A DNA stretch of 36,866 nucleotides from NCBI GenBank assembly GCA_963530295.1, contig CAUSCF010000019.1, positions 1 through 36,866 on the forward strand, given 5' to 3'. A program made the translations under genes and the position numbers. Of the stretch, positions 7,997 through 15,765 are shown piece by piece; the stretch's first letter is position 1, and each line of letters begins with the position of its first letter. Source of the DNA: JABCPE02 sp963530295 (lineage in GTDB: Bacteria > Bacteroidota > Bacteroidia > Flavobacteriales > Weeksellaceae). The notes below the pieces were generated by a model. It searched no databases. It saw nothing but the letters and a program-made list of their open reading frames with translations, and was not told the DNA's origin.

Positions 7997-8110
7997 ATAG
8001 TTTTAATTATTTAGCAAAGGTTAAAAATTATTTTTAATAAATTATAAAAAGTATAATACTATAAATAACTTTTATAAAGGTTATAAAATTATTAGGAAAG
8101 TATAAAAAAC

Positions 8111-8140
8111 TTGCACAAGAAGAAAAAATTGCTATCTTTG
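8111..8140 (+). promoter_or_regulatory. Internal promoter for the tssD (Hcp) genes
   Basis: TTG at 8111-8113 and TATCTTTG at 8133-8140 with a 19-base spacer, one of the best promoter matches in the window. The leader would be about 65 bases. A strong separate promoter suits the tube protein, which is needed in large amounts. The rest of 7997-8211 is AT-rich with repeated TATAA-type words. Confidence 0.75.
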
Positions 8141-8211
8141 TAGGAGAGTATTGTTCTGAAAAGAGAAGCCATATTTGGTTGTATTGAATATTAAAATTAA
8201 ATTAAAATACT

Positions 8212-8598
8212 ATGTCATTTAAAGCAAAATTAAAAGTTGCAGGAAAAGAACGCAACATCTTGTCAGTAGATTTTGGAATGCTGCAAGAAACAGATCCTAC
8301 AGGAAGACCCTCATCAGTAACTAGAGGTGGAAAAATCCACATTGTTGTAGAAGGCACAGGTGAAACTGACCTTTTTGAATGGATGACCAACTCCTTTGAG
8401 CGAAAAGATGGAAGTATTGTTTTTTATAAGCGAGACAGTGATGCTACCCTGAAAGAATTAAAATTCAAAGAAGCCTATATTGTAAAATATAGAGAAGATT
8501 TTGATTCCACTGGTGATACTCCATTAAAAGAAGTTTTCACACTGAGTGCTAGAGAAATCGAAATGGGAAATGCCATTCACACTAATGAATGGGTGTAA
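8212..8598 (+). CDS. tssD: T6SS tube protein TssD (Hcp-like), copy 1
   Basis: 128 aa, of the Bacteroidetes TssD/Hcp family. It starts MSFKAKLKVAGKE, has the conserved middle VVEGTGETDLFEWM and ends NEWV. These proteins form hexameric rings that stack into the inner tube pushed out by the sheath, and can also carry small effectors. It is very similar to copy 2, including identical DNA over the first 39 bases. It has its own promoter (8111-8140). No defect is visible. Confidence 0.9.
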   Translation: MSFKAKLKVAGKERNILSVDFGMLQETDPTGRPSSVTRGGKIHIVVEGTGETDLFEWMTNSFERKDGSIVFYKRDSDATLKELKFKEAYIVKYREDFDSTGDTPLKEVFTLSAREIEMGNAIHTNEWV

Positions 8599-8632
8599 GT
8601 TCAATTAACAAAAAACATTAAAAATTAGTTTT

Positions 8633-9019
8633 ATGTCATTTAAAGCAAAATTAAAAGTTGCAGGAAAAGAATATAATGTACTGAGTGTAAGCTATGGATT
8701 GTTCCAAGAAACTGATCCTACAGGGCGTCCTTCAACAGTTACAAGAGGAGGAAAAATAGATATTACTGTAGAAGGTACAGGTGAAACTGACCTTTTTGAA
8801 TGGATGACCAACTCCTTTGAACGAAAGGACGGATGTGTGGTTTTTGTCAAGAGAGACAGCGATGCTACTCTGAAGGAACTAAAATTCACAGAAGGATATC
8901 TTGTAAAACACAAAGAAAACTTTGATTCCACAGGAAAAAATCCGCTTACAGAAAGTTTTACAATATCTGCAAGAAAGATAGAGATGGGAACTGGCGCTTA
9001 CGAAAACGAATGGGTATAA
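8633..9019 (+). CDS. tssD: T6SS tube protein TssD (Hcp-like), copy 2
   Basis: 128 aa, the same length and plan as copy 1, sharing the start MSFKAKLKVAGKE and the segment GTGETDLFEWMTNSFERKDG, with changes mainly in the surface-like parts (VLSVSYGLF, FTEGYLVKHKENF). It lies 34 bases after copy 1 and probably arose by tandem duplication followed by divergence. It may mix with copy 1 in the tube or serve a different cargo; the sequence cannot tell which. Confidence 0.9.
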   Translation: MSFKAKLKVAGKEYNVLSVSYGLFQETDPTGRPSTVTRGGKIDITVEGTGETDLFEWMTNSFERKDGCVVFVKRDSDATLKELKFTEGYLVKHKENFDSTGKNPLTESFTISARKIEMGTGAYENEWV

Positions 9020-9238
9020 GCTGGAAGATCAGCCCATTTACAAAAACAAAATAATAAAAAATGGACAATAAAAAACTAATGCTTAATTATGTTTTTTGTT
9101 GTTCGTTTTTCTTTTTTAAGAATCTAAAATATCAATAGATTGAAGGATTAAAAAAGAAAATTAAGAGAATAATCAAATAAAAGATTAAGATTAAGATTAA
9201 CATTAACATAAATCATTAACTATTAAATATTAAGAAAA

Positions 9239-9625
9239 ATGTCATTTTTATCAAAATTAGAATTGGACGGAGGTAGTTATAATATCCTAGAATGTTCATA
9301 TGAATTTACCCAGTCAATAGACAGTATGGGAAAACCGCAGGGAATGCCTAAAGGTGGCGAAATTAGAATAAGAATAGAAAGCATGGGTAATCCAGACTTG
9401 CTCAACTGGATGCTGGATCACAGTCAGACCAAAGACGGAAAAATTATTTTCTTTAGAAGAGATGCGATGAGCAAACTGCAGGAACTGAAATTTGAAAAAG
9501 CCTATTGTATCAACTTCAAGGAGCATTTTAATGCTAATGATACCCAGCCTTTACAAATTGAAATGGTGTTGATTGCTAAAACATTAGATATTAATGGTGC
9601 TGCTCATCAAAAAAATTGGAGGTAG
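9239..9625 (+). CDS. tssD: T6SS tube protein TssD (Hcp-like), divergent copy 3
   Basis: 128 aa, again the family length, but much further from copies 1 and 2. It starts MSFLSKLELDGGSYNILE, keeps the pattern PKGGEIRIRIES...DLLNWML, and ends KNWR. It stands directly ahead of vgrG (75 bases), which suggests it is the tube ring adapted to that spike. The 219-base gap before it (9020-9238) holds no gene, only AT-rich sequence and short ATTAAG/ATTAAC hexamer repeats near the start codon. Confidence 0.85.
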   Translation: MSFLSKLELDGGSYNILECSYEFTQSIDSMGKPQGMPKGGEIRIRIESMGNPDLLNWMLDHSQTKDGKIIFFRRDAMSKLQELKFEKAYCINFKEHFNANDTQPLQIEMVLIAKTLDINGAAHQKNWR

Positions 9626-9700
9626 ACAAAGCCATCAAAAAAGATTGAAAAATTAAAATAATAAAATAGAAAAAATTAACCTAAAAACTGTAGAATAAAG

Positions 9701-11554
9701 ATGAATATCAATAAAATCCGTTCGTTTGGGGAATGGCTTAGTGACAAAGAAAATCCTATGGTCTATTGTCTGCTGAGCCTAGATGGTGAACCCTTTTTGT
9801 CCCGAAACAGCTATGAAGTGATTCTTGAGCAGAAAACTAATGCTCATGATACATTCAGTATTATTGTTCCTGATGATGCGCTGGACACTTATGAAGGCTT
9901 TGTGATGGAAAATTCCAAGAAACTTTTGGGGAAGAAAATCAGTTTGAGTTACTGGCAATATGGTTCTGAAAACCAAGTGTTTTCAGGAATTGTTACAGGA
10001 CTGAAGAACCGAAAAGAGAGCGGCTACGGAAAGCTTATAATTACAGGGCACTCGCCAAGTATTCTGCTTGAAAATGGCAGAGCAGACCACAGTTTTGAGC
10101 AATTATCTTTATCGCAGATTGTCAAAGAAATAGGTGTGAATTATCCTCAGGAAGGAAAAATCCATGCTGAAGAACAGGAGCTCAATGTGAGAAGAGTTCT
10201 CCCTTATACCGTTCAGTCACAGGAGAGTGATTTTGGTTTTATCCAAAGATTGGCAACGCGCTATGGAGAGTATTTTTACTATAATGGTAAGGAACTCATC
10301 TTCGGAAACAAAGCAGAGCCTGTTCTGGAACTTTCAGAAGGCAGAGAACTGATAGAGCTAGAGTTTGAATTAGGTCTAAGAGCTCAAGGATTCAGCGGTC
10401 TTGTCTATGATGCAGAAAAAGGTGAAAGTATCCAGCATAATGCTCAAGAAGTTCAGACAGAATGGAAAGAAAACGCCCTGCAGGCAGTGGCTGTACAGGC
10501 TTCCAAACAGCTCTTTGGGAATGCGCCAAAGAGTGTATTCAGCGGAAGTGAAAAATCTCAGGAGTTAGAAGAAATGCTTTTAAAGGAGAAAGAAAACCGC
10601 GAGAGTTTGATTTGGGTAAGAGGCAGAAGCAGAGATTCCAGACTGAAAAACGGCAGTAGAGCGAAATTAACAGACATCAACGGACGGGCGATGGAAACTT
10701 ATAGAATTGTAGAAATCAGACATTACTACAATGGTGATGAATACTACAACGAGTTTGTAGGTGTATCTGATGTACTTCACCCGCCATACCAGGATAGTGG
10801 AGCCTTTCCAAAGTCACATGAACAAATGGGCAGAGTGGTAGAAAATGCTGACCCGCTGGGACTAGGCAGAGTAAGGGTGCAAATGATGTGGCAGAAGGCA
10901 GGAAGCGAAAAGACCCCTTGGATAAGACTTTTACAGCCACACAGCGGAAGTGGAAAGGGATTTTATTTTGTTCCAGAAATCGGTGAAGAAGTATTGGTGG
11001 GCTTTCAGGGAGGAAATGCCGAGAAACCGTATGTCATCGGAACGCAGTACAACGGCAAGGAAAAGTCTGGCTATGCTGATAAAGAAAACAGCATCAAAGC
11101 GGTGCATACAAGGAGTGGGCATAAATTGGTTTTCACAGAAGATGAAAGTATTCTAATCACAGATAAGTCTGGTAATGAAATACTTCTGGATACCAAGGGA
11201 AGCAACATCACTATAACAGCTCCAGAGACAATGACTCTCAATGCGAAAAACCTGAACATCAATGTTTCTCAAAATATGACTACGAATGTGGGAATGAACG
11301 CTTATGAGAATATAAGCATGAACAAAACCACAAGCATCGGGCTGGTAAACCTACTGAATGTAGGTGCTGATTTTATGACCAATGTGGTGGGGAAACTATC
11401 ATACTTCATCAAAGGAGATATGGAAACATATGGAGAAAAAGACAGAAAAATAACGAGTTTAAAGGGCATAGAAACAATAAGTGAAGGACAGCAGGAATAC
11501 CATTCAGAAAAGGAAATGAGAAATAACAGCGGTGAAAAATCCAAATTGTTTTAG
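9701..11554 (+). CDS. vgrG: T6SS spike protein VgrG (TssI)
   Basis: 617 aa. A gp27-like base occupies residues 1 to about 370. A gp5-type OB domain starts near residue 376 (GRVVENADPLGLGRVRVQMM, then PWIRLLQPHSG and FVPEIGEEVLVGFQGG). A beta-helical needle from about 477 is rich in short repeats such as NITITAP, MTLNAKNL and NMTTNVGMN. It caps the Hcp tube and carries effectors across the target envelope. There is no C-terminal catalytic extension; the end NNSGEKSKLF is only 2 bases from the phospholipase gene, so cargo is probably attached by non-covalent docking. The final section recurs as an orphan fragment at 15332. Confidence 0.9.
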   Translation: MNINKIRSFGEWLSDKENPMVYCLLSLDGEPFLSRNSYEVILEQKTNAHDTFSIIVPDDALDTYEGFVMENSKKLLGKKISLSYWQYGSENQVFSGIVTGLKNRKESGYGKLIITGHSPSILLENGRADHSFEQLSLSQIVKEIGVNYPQEGKIHAEEQELNVRRVLPYTVQSQESDFGFIQRLATRYGEYFYYNGKELIFGNKAEPVLELSEGRELIELEFELGLRAQGFSGLVYDAEKGESIQHNAQEVQTEWKENALQAVAVQASKQLFGNAPKSVFSGSEKSQELEEMLLKEKENRESLIWVRGRSRDSRLKNGSRAKLTDINGRAMETYRIVEIRHYYNGDEYYNEFVGVSDVLHPPYQDSGAFPKSHEQMGRVVENADPLGLGRVRVQMMWQKAGSEKTPWIRLLQPHSGSGKGFYFVPEIGEEVLVGFQGGNAEKPYVIGTQYNGKEKSGYADKENSIKAVHTRSGHKLVFTEDESILITDKSGNEILLDTKGSNITITAPETMTLNAKNLNINVSQNMTTNVGMNAYENISMNKTTSIGLVNLLNVGADFMTNVVGKLSYFIKGDMETYGEKDRKITSLKGIETISEGQQEYHSEKEMRNNSGEKSKLF

Positions 11555-11556
11555 AA

Positions 11557-13197
11557 ATGAGTATAGAATATTTTGTAGAGGGGGATATAAGAGAGCATTT
11601 TAATGGAGATATCAAGGTTTACACAAAGGGAAACATTGTGTACAGCAGCCAAAAGAGTGTTCAGATGTCAAGTGAAACAGGCATCACTTATGGCACCCCC
11701 GATAAGATTAACGAAAATGACAGCCCAGCTAACGAAATAGATGTTGTCCTAAATCTCTTTTTTGATGGGACACAGAATAATAAAAACAATACCCAACTAG
11801 GTGAAAAAAGCTCATTATCTAATGGAGATGATGACAGCTATACCAATGATTATTCTAATGTAGCCAAAGGATATGACGCTGTAGACCCTAATGCTGATAG
11901 ACAAGTTAAAGTTTATATAGAAGGAATAGGCACGGTAGACAGCAAGCGGGACAACCTCTCGTGGGCTGGTATTATTCCTAATAATATAGGCTCTCCTATG
12001 GGGGAAGGTGATAGAGGTATAGAAGCAAAAGTAACCAGAGGCTGTATAAAAGCTGCTCAAGAATTATTTAATAAATTTGAAACTACAGAAATATCTGTAT
12101 TAAAAATTAATGTTTTTGGCTTCAGTAGAGGAGCGGCAGCAGCAAGACATTTTGTGCATATTTGTCATAAACCTGCACTAGTAATGATAGTTGACCGCTA
12201 TAATATGAGGGTTCTTCCGCCCAAAGACTATGAACACCCTGAAAACGAAACAAAAACAGAAACATCTTTCCTTTTAGACAAACATGAAAAAGATTTTACG
12301 GATCGGTATGGCTATTTTGGAGCGTGTCTATTAAAAAGTGGAGTAAAAGTAAAGGAAATACGGTTTAATTTTGCTGGGTTGTATGACACTGTAGCTTCTT
12401 ATGGACTAAACCATAGGGGAAATTGGTTTGTTAAAAATGACTCCGAGCAATTACACTTAGATGCAGTGAAAAACTGTAGAGTGGTGGTCCAATTCGCTAC
12501 TCAAGAGGAGTTTAGGGAGAATTTCAGCTTGACAAATGTTAAAAAATCGGGTATCAGAGGTATAGACCTTATCCTCCCTGGTGTGCATTCAGATATTGGA
12601 GGAGGATACAAGAATAATGTTAGGGAAAATGTTCTCATCTATAAAGGAACAAAGGAAAATTGTGAGAAATATAAAAAAATCCTAATAGAGGAAGGGTGGT
12701 ACAAAGACTCTAAAGAAGAGTTAGAAATTGAGGAGCGGCATACAAGAGATTATAGTACTTATAAACTTATTGGAAAAAGAGTATTGTCCAATCATTACAG
12801 CAGAATACCTTTATTAAGAATGATAGAATATTCTGAACAGTTTGATGTCGTTTATCAAACTTCAATGATAGAACGATTTCAGATTACAGACCCTTTTATA
12901 GAGGTTATCAATACAAGTCTTTCTCGTTATCTTAATATTTGTCATAGTCTAAGAAACAGCTATATATACCATATTAGGACTGTTAAGAATGAAGAGTCTT
13001 TAAAAATAATGAATGATAAATATATAAGCGAATTATGGGCTATGCCTTACACTAGTTTTATTGATACAGAGCATTTGAAAAAGCTAAGAAATAAATATTT
13101 ACATTGGTCAGCCAATGGTTATAAAACAGGAATGGGGGCAAGAGTAGACAAGCCTTTGCCATATACAGAGCGGACAAGAACCAATTTAGATGGATAG
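11557..13197 (+). CDS. Tle1-type phospholipase effector (DUF2235 family)
   Basis: 546 aa. The core is an alpha/beta hydrolase of the T6SS Tle1-like/DUF2235 family, with LFFDGTQNN near residue 67, the nucleophile elbow GFSRGAAAARHF (Ser190), and the late motif PGVHSDIGGGY, which carries conserved His/Asp. Such enzymes cut phospholipids in the prey envelope. The first about 50 residues (EGDIREHFNGDIKVYTKGN...GITYGTP) resemble VgrG needle repeats and are shared with the second effector, so they probably dock on VgrG. The gene begins 2 bases after vgrG, and its last 8 bases overlap the first lipoprotein gene, a spike-effector-immunity order. It appears intact. Confidence 0.85.
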   Translation: MSIEYFVEGDIREHFNGDIKVYTKGNIVYSSQKSVQMSSETGITYGTPDKINENDSPANEIDVVLNLFFDGTQNNKNNTQLGEKSSLSNGDDDSYTNDYSNVAKGYDAVDPNADRQVKVYIEGIGTVDSKRDNLSWAGIIPNNIGSPMGEGDRGIEAKVTRGCIKAAQELFNKFETTEISVLKINVFGFSRGAAAARHFVHICHKPALVMIVDRYNMRVLPPKDYEHPENETKTETSFLLDKHEKDFTDRYGYFGACLLKSGVKVKEIRFNFAGLYDTVASYGLNHRGNWFVKNDSEQLHLDAVKNCRVVVQFATQEEFRENFSLTNVKKSGIRGIDLILPGVHSDIGGGYKNNVRENVLIYKGTKENCEKYKKILIEEGWYKDSKEELEIEERHTRDYSTYKLIGKRVLSNHYSRIPLLRMIEYSEQFDVVYQTSMIERFQITDPFIEVINTSLSRYLNICHSLRNSYIYHIRTVKNEESLKIMNDKYISELWAMPYTSFIDTEHLKKLRNKYLHWSANGYKTGMGARVDKPLPYTERTRTNLDG

Positions 13198-14248
13198 AAA
13201 AATGAGAAACAATATATTATTAATCAGTTTATTATGTATAATGCAGCTTATCAGCTGCCAAAAGAAAAAACCAATGCCTATGTATTATGTAGAAATCTGC
13301 CACCCGAGTAATGAATATCAGGTAACCCCTATCCGTGATAGTATTATCACTTTAGAAGGCAGAAGAGCCTCTCTGCCCTACGGCAGTACCTCTGGAAGAT
13401 GGGGAGACTCTGGAGCAATGTTTACCGAGCAGTACGGCACTCCTATAGGAGCAGATATAGTGTATTATGCCCGCTATGAAGATAAATTCTATCATCTGAA
13501 AGCAGAATTTCCTGTAGAGAAGATGAAAGATCTAGTAAGCAGAGCCTATGCAATAAGCTATGTAAGGAGTCATAAAGAACCGCTAAAACCATATATTGTA
13601 ACAGATGAGAGAATGGTGTTCTCCGCATATGAAAACCCCTACAGCAGTATGACTCATCTCGTTTTTGGATTTGCTCCTAAAGGTATGGTGGTGGTCTGGA
13701 TAGGATACAGTGGCGGTGCTAGGATAGAAATAGGAAGATTCCAAGCAGAGGAAGTGGAAGATGAGGAAAAATATGAAGAAGAGCGTTTTGAGTATTGGAA
13801 TATGAGTAGAGAAAAAATGAGAAGCAAACTATATCTTCCCAATGCTTCTCCTGAGGAATGGGAAAATTACCGCAATAAATATGAATGGCGTCCTGTATTT
13901 AGTTCAGATAATGATAGTTTTTTTATTTTAGAATATGGAAGTCATTACTATAATGGGGAACGGGAATATTTATTACAGCCCTATATTCTGAAAGCGGAAT
14001 ACATTAAACGCGCAATACCAAATGAAATAGATTTGTTTTGGAGAGTGGGAGGTGCGCAGTATGAAGGTCGTGTATTTTTCAAATGGGATAAAATGGATAA
14101 GATACTCAAGGAAAAAGGCAAAACTAAAAACGATATCCGCTTTCATATTAACAGAGATAATAAGATAGAAGTTTTTCTTAATGATGAGCCATTGGAAGTG
14201 GAGAGCATAAGGGTGTATGGGGATAGTAATATAAAATTTCAGATATAA
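13190..14248 (+). CDS. DUF2931 lipoprotein, probable immunity protein for the Tle1 effector (copy 1)
   Basis: 352 aa. The signal peptide ends in a lipobox (LISC), so the mature protein should be membrane-anchored in the periplasm, where a phospholipase would act. It has DUF2931 features: paired strands around ADIVYYARYEDKFYHL, FPVEKMKDLV, and FAPKGMVVVWIG. ATG 13190 overlaps the effector stop by 8 bases; ATG 13202 gives an equally good signal peptide. It is followed by a near-identical copy at 14282. The two differ mainly in the signal peptide, a loop after about residue 185 and the last few residues. Immunity is inferred from location and coupling. Confidence 0.8.
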   Translation: MDRKMRNNILLISLLCIMQLISCQKKKPMPMYYVEICHPSNEYQVTPIRDSIITLEGRRASLPYGSTSGRWGDSGAMFTEQYGTPIGADIVYYARYEDKFYHLKAEFPVEKMKDLVSRAYAISYVRSHKEPLKPYIVTDERMVFSAYENPYSSMTHLVFGFAPKGMVVVWIGYSGGARIEIGRFQAEEVEDEEKYEEERFEYWNMSREKMRSKLYLPNASPEEWENYRNKYEWRPVFSSDNDSFFILEYGSHYYNGEREYLLQPYILKAEYIKRAIPNEIDLFWRVGGAQYEGRVFFKWDKMDKILKEKGKTKNDIRFHINRDNKIEVFLNDEPLEVESIRVYGDSNIKFQI

Positions 14249-15290
14249 TTAAAATTACTACAAAACAGCAAACAAAGCATAATGGAAAAAATCAGAGTGA
14301 TAATATGTATGATGTTCTTTTTGCAACTGGTAAGCTGCCAAAAGAAAAAACCAATGCCTATGTATTATGTAGAAATCTGCCACCCGAGTAATGAATATCA
14401 GGTAACCCCTATCCGTGATAGTATTATCACTTTAGAAGGCAGAAGAGCCTCTCTGCCCTACGGCAGTACCTCTGGAAGATGGGGAGACTCTGGAGCAATG
14501 TTTACCGAGCAGTACGGCACTCCTATAGGAGCAGATATAGTGTATTATGCCCGCTATGAAGATAAATTCTATCATCTGAAAGCAGAATTTCCTGTAGAGA
14601 AGATGAAAGATCTAGTAAGCAGAGCCTATGCAATAAGCTATGTAAGGAGTCATAAAGAACCGCTAAAACCATATATTGTAACAGATGAGAGAATGGTGTT
14701 CTCCGCATATGAAAACCCCTACAGCAGTATGACTCATCTCGTTTTTGGATTTGCTCCTAAAGGTATGGTGGTGGTCTGGATAGGATATGACGGCGGTGCT
14801 AGGATAGAAATAGGAAAATTCCAAGCGGAGGAAGTAGAAGATGATGAAAAATCTTCTCAAACAAGAAAAGAAATAATTGAAAAAGAAAATGTTCCCAATG
14901 CTTCTCCTGAGGAGTGGGAAAATTACCGCAATAAATATGAATGGCGTCCTGTATTTAGTTCAGATAATGATAGTTTTTTTATTTTAGAATATGGAAGTCA
15001 TTACTATAATGGGGAACGGGAATATTTATTACAGCCCTATATTCTGAAAGCGGAATACATTAAACGCGCAATACCAAATGAAATAGATTTGTTTTGGAGA
15101 GTGGGAGGTGCGCAGTATGAAGGTCGTGTATTTTTCAAATGGGATAAAATGGATAAGATACTCAAGGAAAAAGGCAAAACTAAAAACGATATCCGCTTTC
15201 ATATTAACAAAGATAATAAGATAGAAGTTTTTCTTAATGATGAGCCATTGGAAGTGGAGAGCACAAGAGTATATAAGAGTAACTTAAACT
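13249..15290 (+). repeat. Tandem duplication of the first DUF2931 gene
   Basis: DNA from about 13250 repeats at an offset of 1080 bases (for example 13261-13700 and 14341-14780, essentially identical). A replaced segment near 13765-13840 and 14845-14895 changes the offset, and near-identity then continues to about 14205 and 15262. Confidence 0.85.
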
Positions 15291-15301
15291 TTGAGATATG
15301 A
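14282..15301 (+). CDS. DUF2931 lipoprotein, probable immunity protein (copy 2)
   Basis: 339 aa, a tandem copy of the preceding lipoprotein. From the lipobox Cys (LVSC) to VVVWIGY the protein is identical to copy 1, and the DNA matches at a constant offset of 1080 bases. After FQAEEVEDDEK a loop is replaced (SSQTRKEIIEKENV) and is shorter; beyond NASPEEWENYRN the two are again nearly identical until the last residues. The signal peptide before the lipobox also differs. This pattern suggests a duplicated immunity gene in which one loop has been changed to match a different effector variant. It ends 30 bases before the orphan VgrG fragment. Confidence 0.8.
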   Translation: MEKIRVIICMMFFLQLVSCQKKKPMPMYYVEICHPSNEYQVTPIRDSIITLEGRRASLPYGSTSGRWGDSGAMFTEQYGTPIGADIVYYARYEDKFYHLKAEFPVEKMKDLVSRAYAISYVRSHKEPLKPYIVTDERMVFSAYENPYSSMTHLVFGFAPKGMVVVWIGYDGGARIEIGKFQAEEVEDDEKSSQTRKEIIEKENVPNASPEEWENYRNKYEWRPVFSSDNDSFFILEYGSHYYNGEREYLLQPYILKAEYIKRAIPNEIDLFWRVGGAQYEGRVFFKWDKMDKILKEKGKTKNDIRFHINKDNKIEVFLNDEPLEVESTRVYKSNLNFEI

Positions 15302-15331
15302 TCTTTGTATAAAATAATTTTGCATTAATGA

Positions 15332-15763
15332 GTGTTCAATGATTCGGAGGGAAGCATTTTAATAGAAGACCCTAGTGGAAATACTTATCATATGGACGGA
15401 CAGGGAAATATCAAAGTCTCTGCACCAAAAAACATCAGCTTTACAGCAGGACAGAATATCAACATCAGTGCTGGCCAGAACATTACCACAACTGCTGGAA
15501 TGAACATCAGTGCTTCGGCTGGAATGAATTATACCCATATAGTTGGTGTGAATTTCGTAAGCACAGTGGCTGGAAATGCAAATCATTTTATCAGTGGAAC
15601 TTTGACTGAGCTTATCGAAGGAGATGTCCATAATGAAGTAATGAAAGGCAAAACAACTGTGAATAATGATGGCGGAATAGAATATTTTTCCGAAACGACC
15701 ATCAGCAGAAGTGCAGAAAAAGAAATCCAAAATAACAGCGGTGAAAAATCTAAATTGTTTTAG
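15332..15763 (+). CDS. Orphan VgrG C-terminal needle fragment
   Basis: 143 aa starting at GTG; the codon just before is a TGA, so it cannot extend upstream. It aligns with the VgrG needle from about residue 477 to the end: VFNDSEGSILIEDPSGN against VFTEDESILITDKSGN, and the same last ten residues NNSGEKSKLF. It lacks the gp27 base and OB domain and so cannot form a spike alone. Repeats such as NINISAGQNITTTAGMNISASAGMN fit a beta-helix. It lies 2 bases before the second effector gene, just as full VgrG does before the first. It could be a remnant, or a donor tail that swaps into vgrG by recombination. Expression is uncertain. Confidence 0.7.
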   Translation: MFNDSEGSILIEDPSGNTYHMDGQGNIKVSAPKNISFTAGQNINISAGQNITTTAGMNISASAGMNYTHIVGVNFVSTVAGNANHFISGTLTELIEGDVHNEVMKGKTTVNNDGGIEYFSETTISRSAEKEIQNNSGEKSKLF

Positions 15764-15765
15764 AA

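Noticed and set aside
9061..9138. 25-codon open frame in the spacer between tssD copies 2 and 3
   Set aside because: Short, low-complexity and Phe/Lys-rich, with no supporting signal; likely chance in AT-rich DNA.
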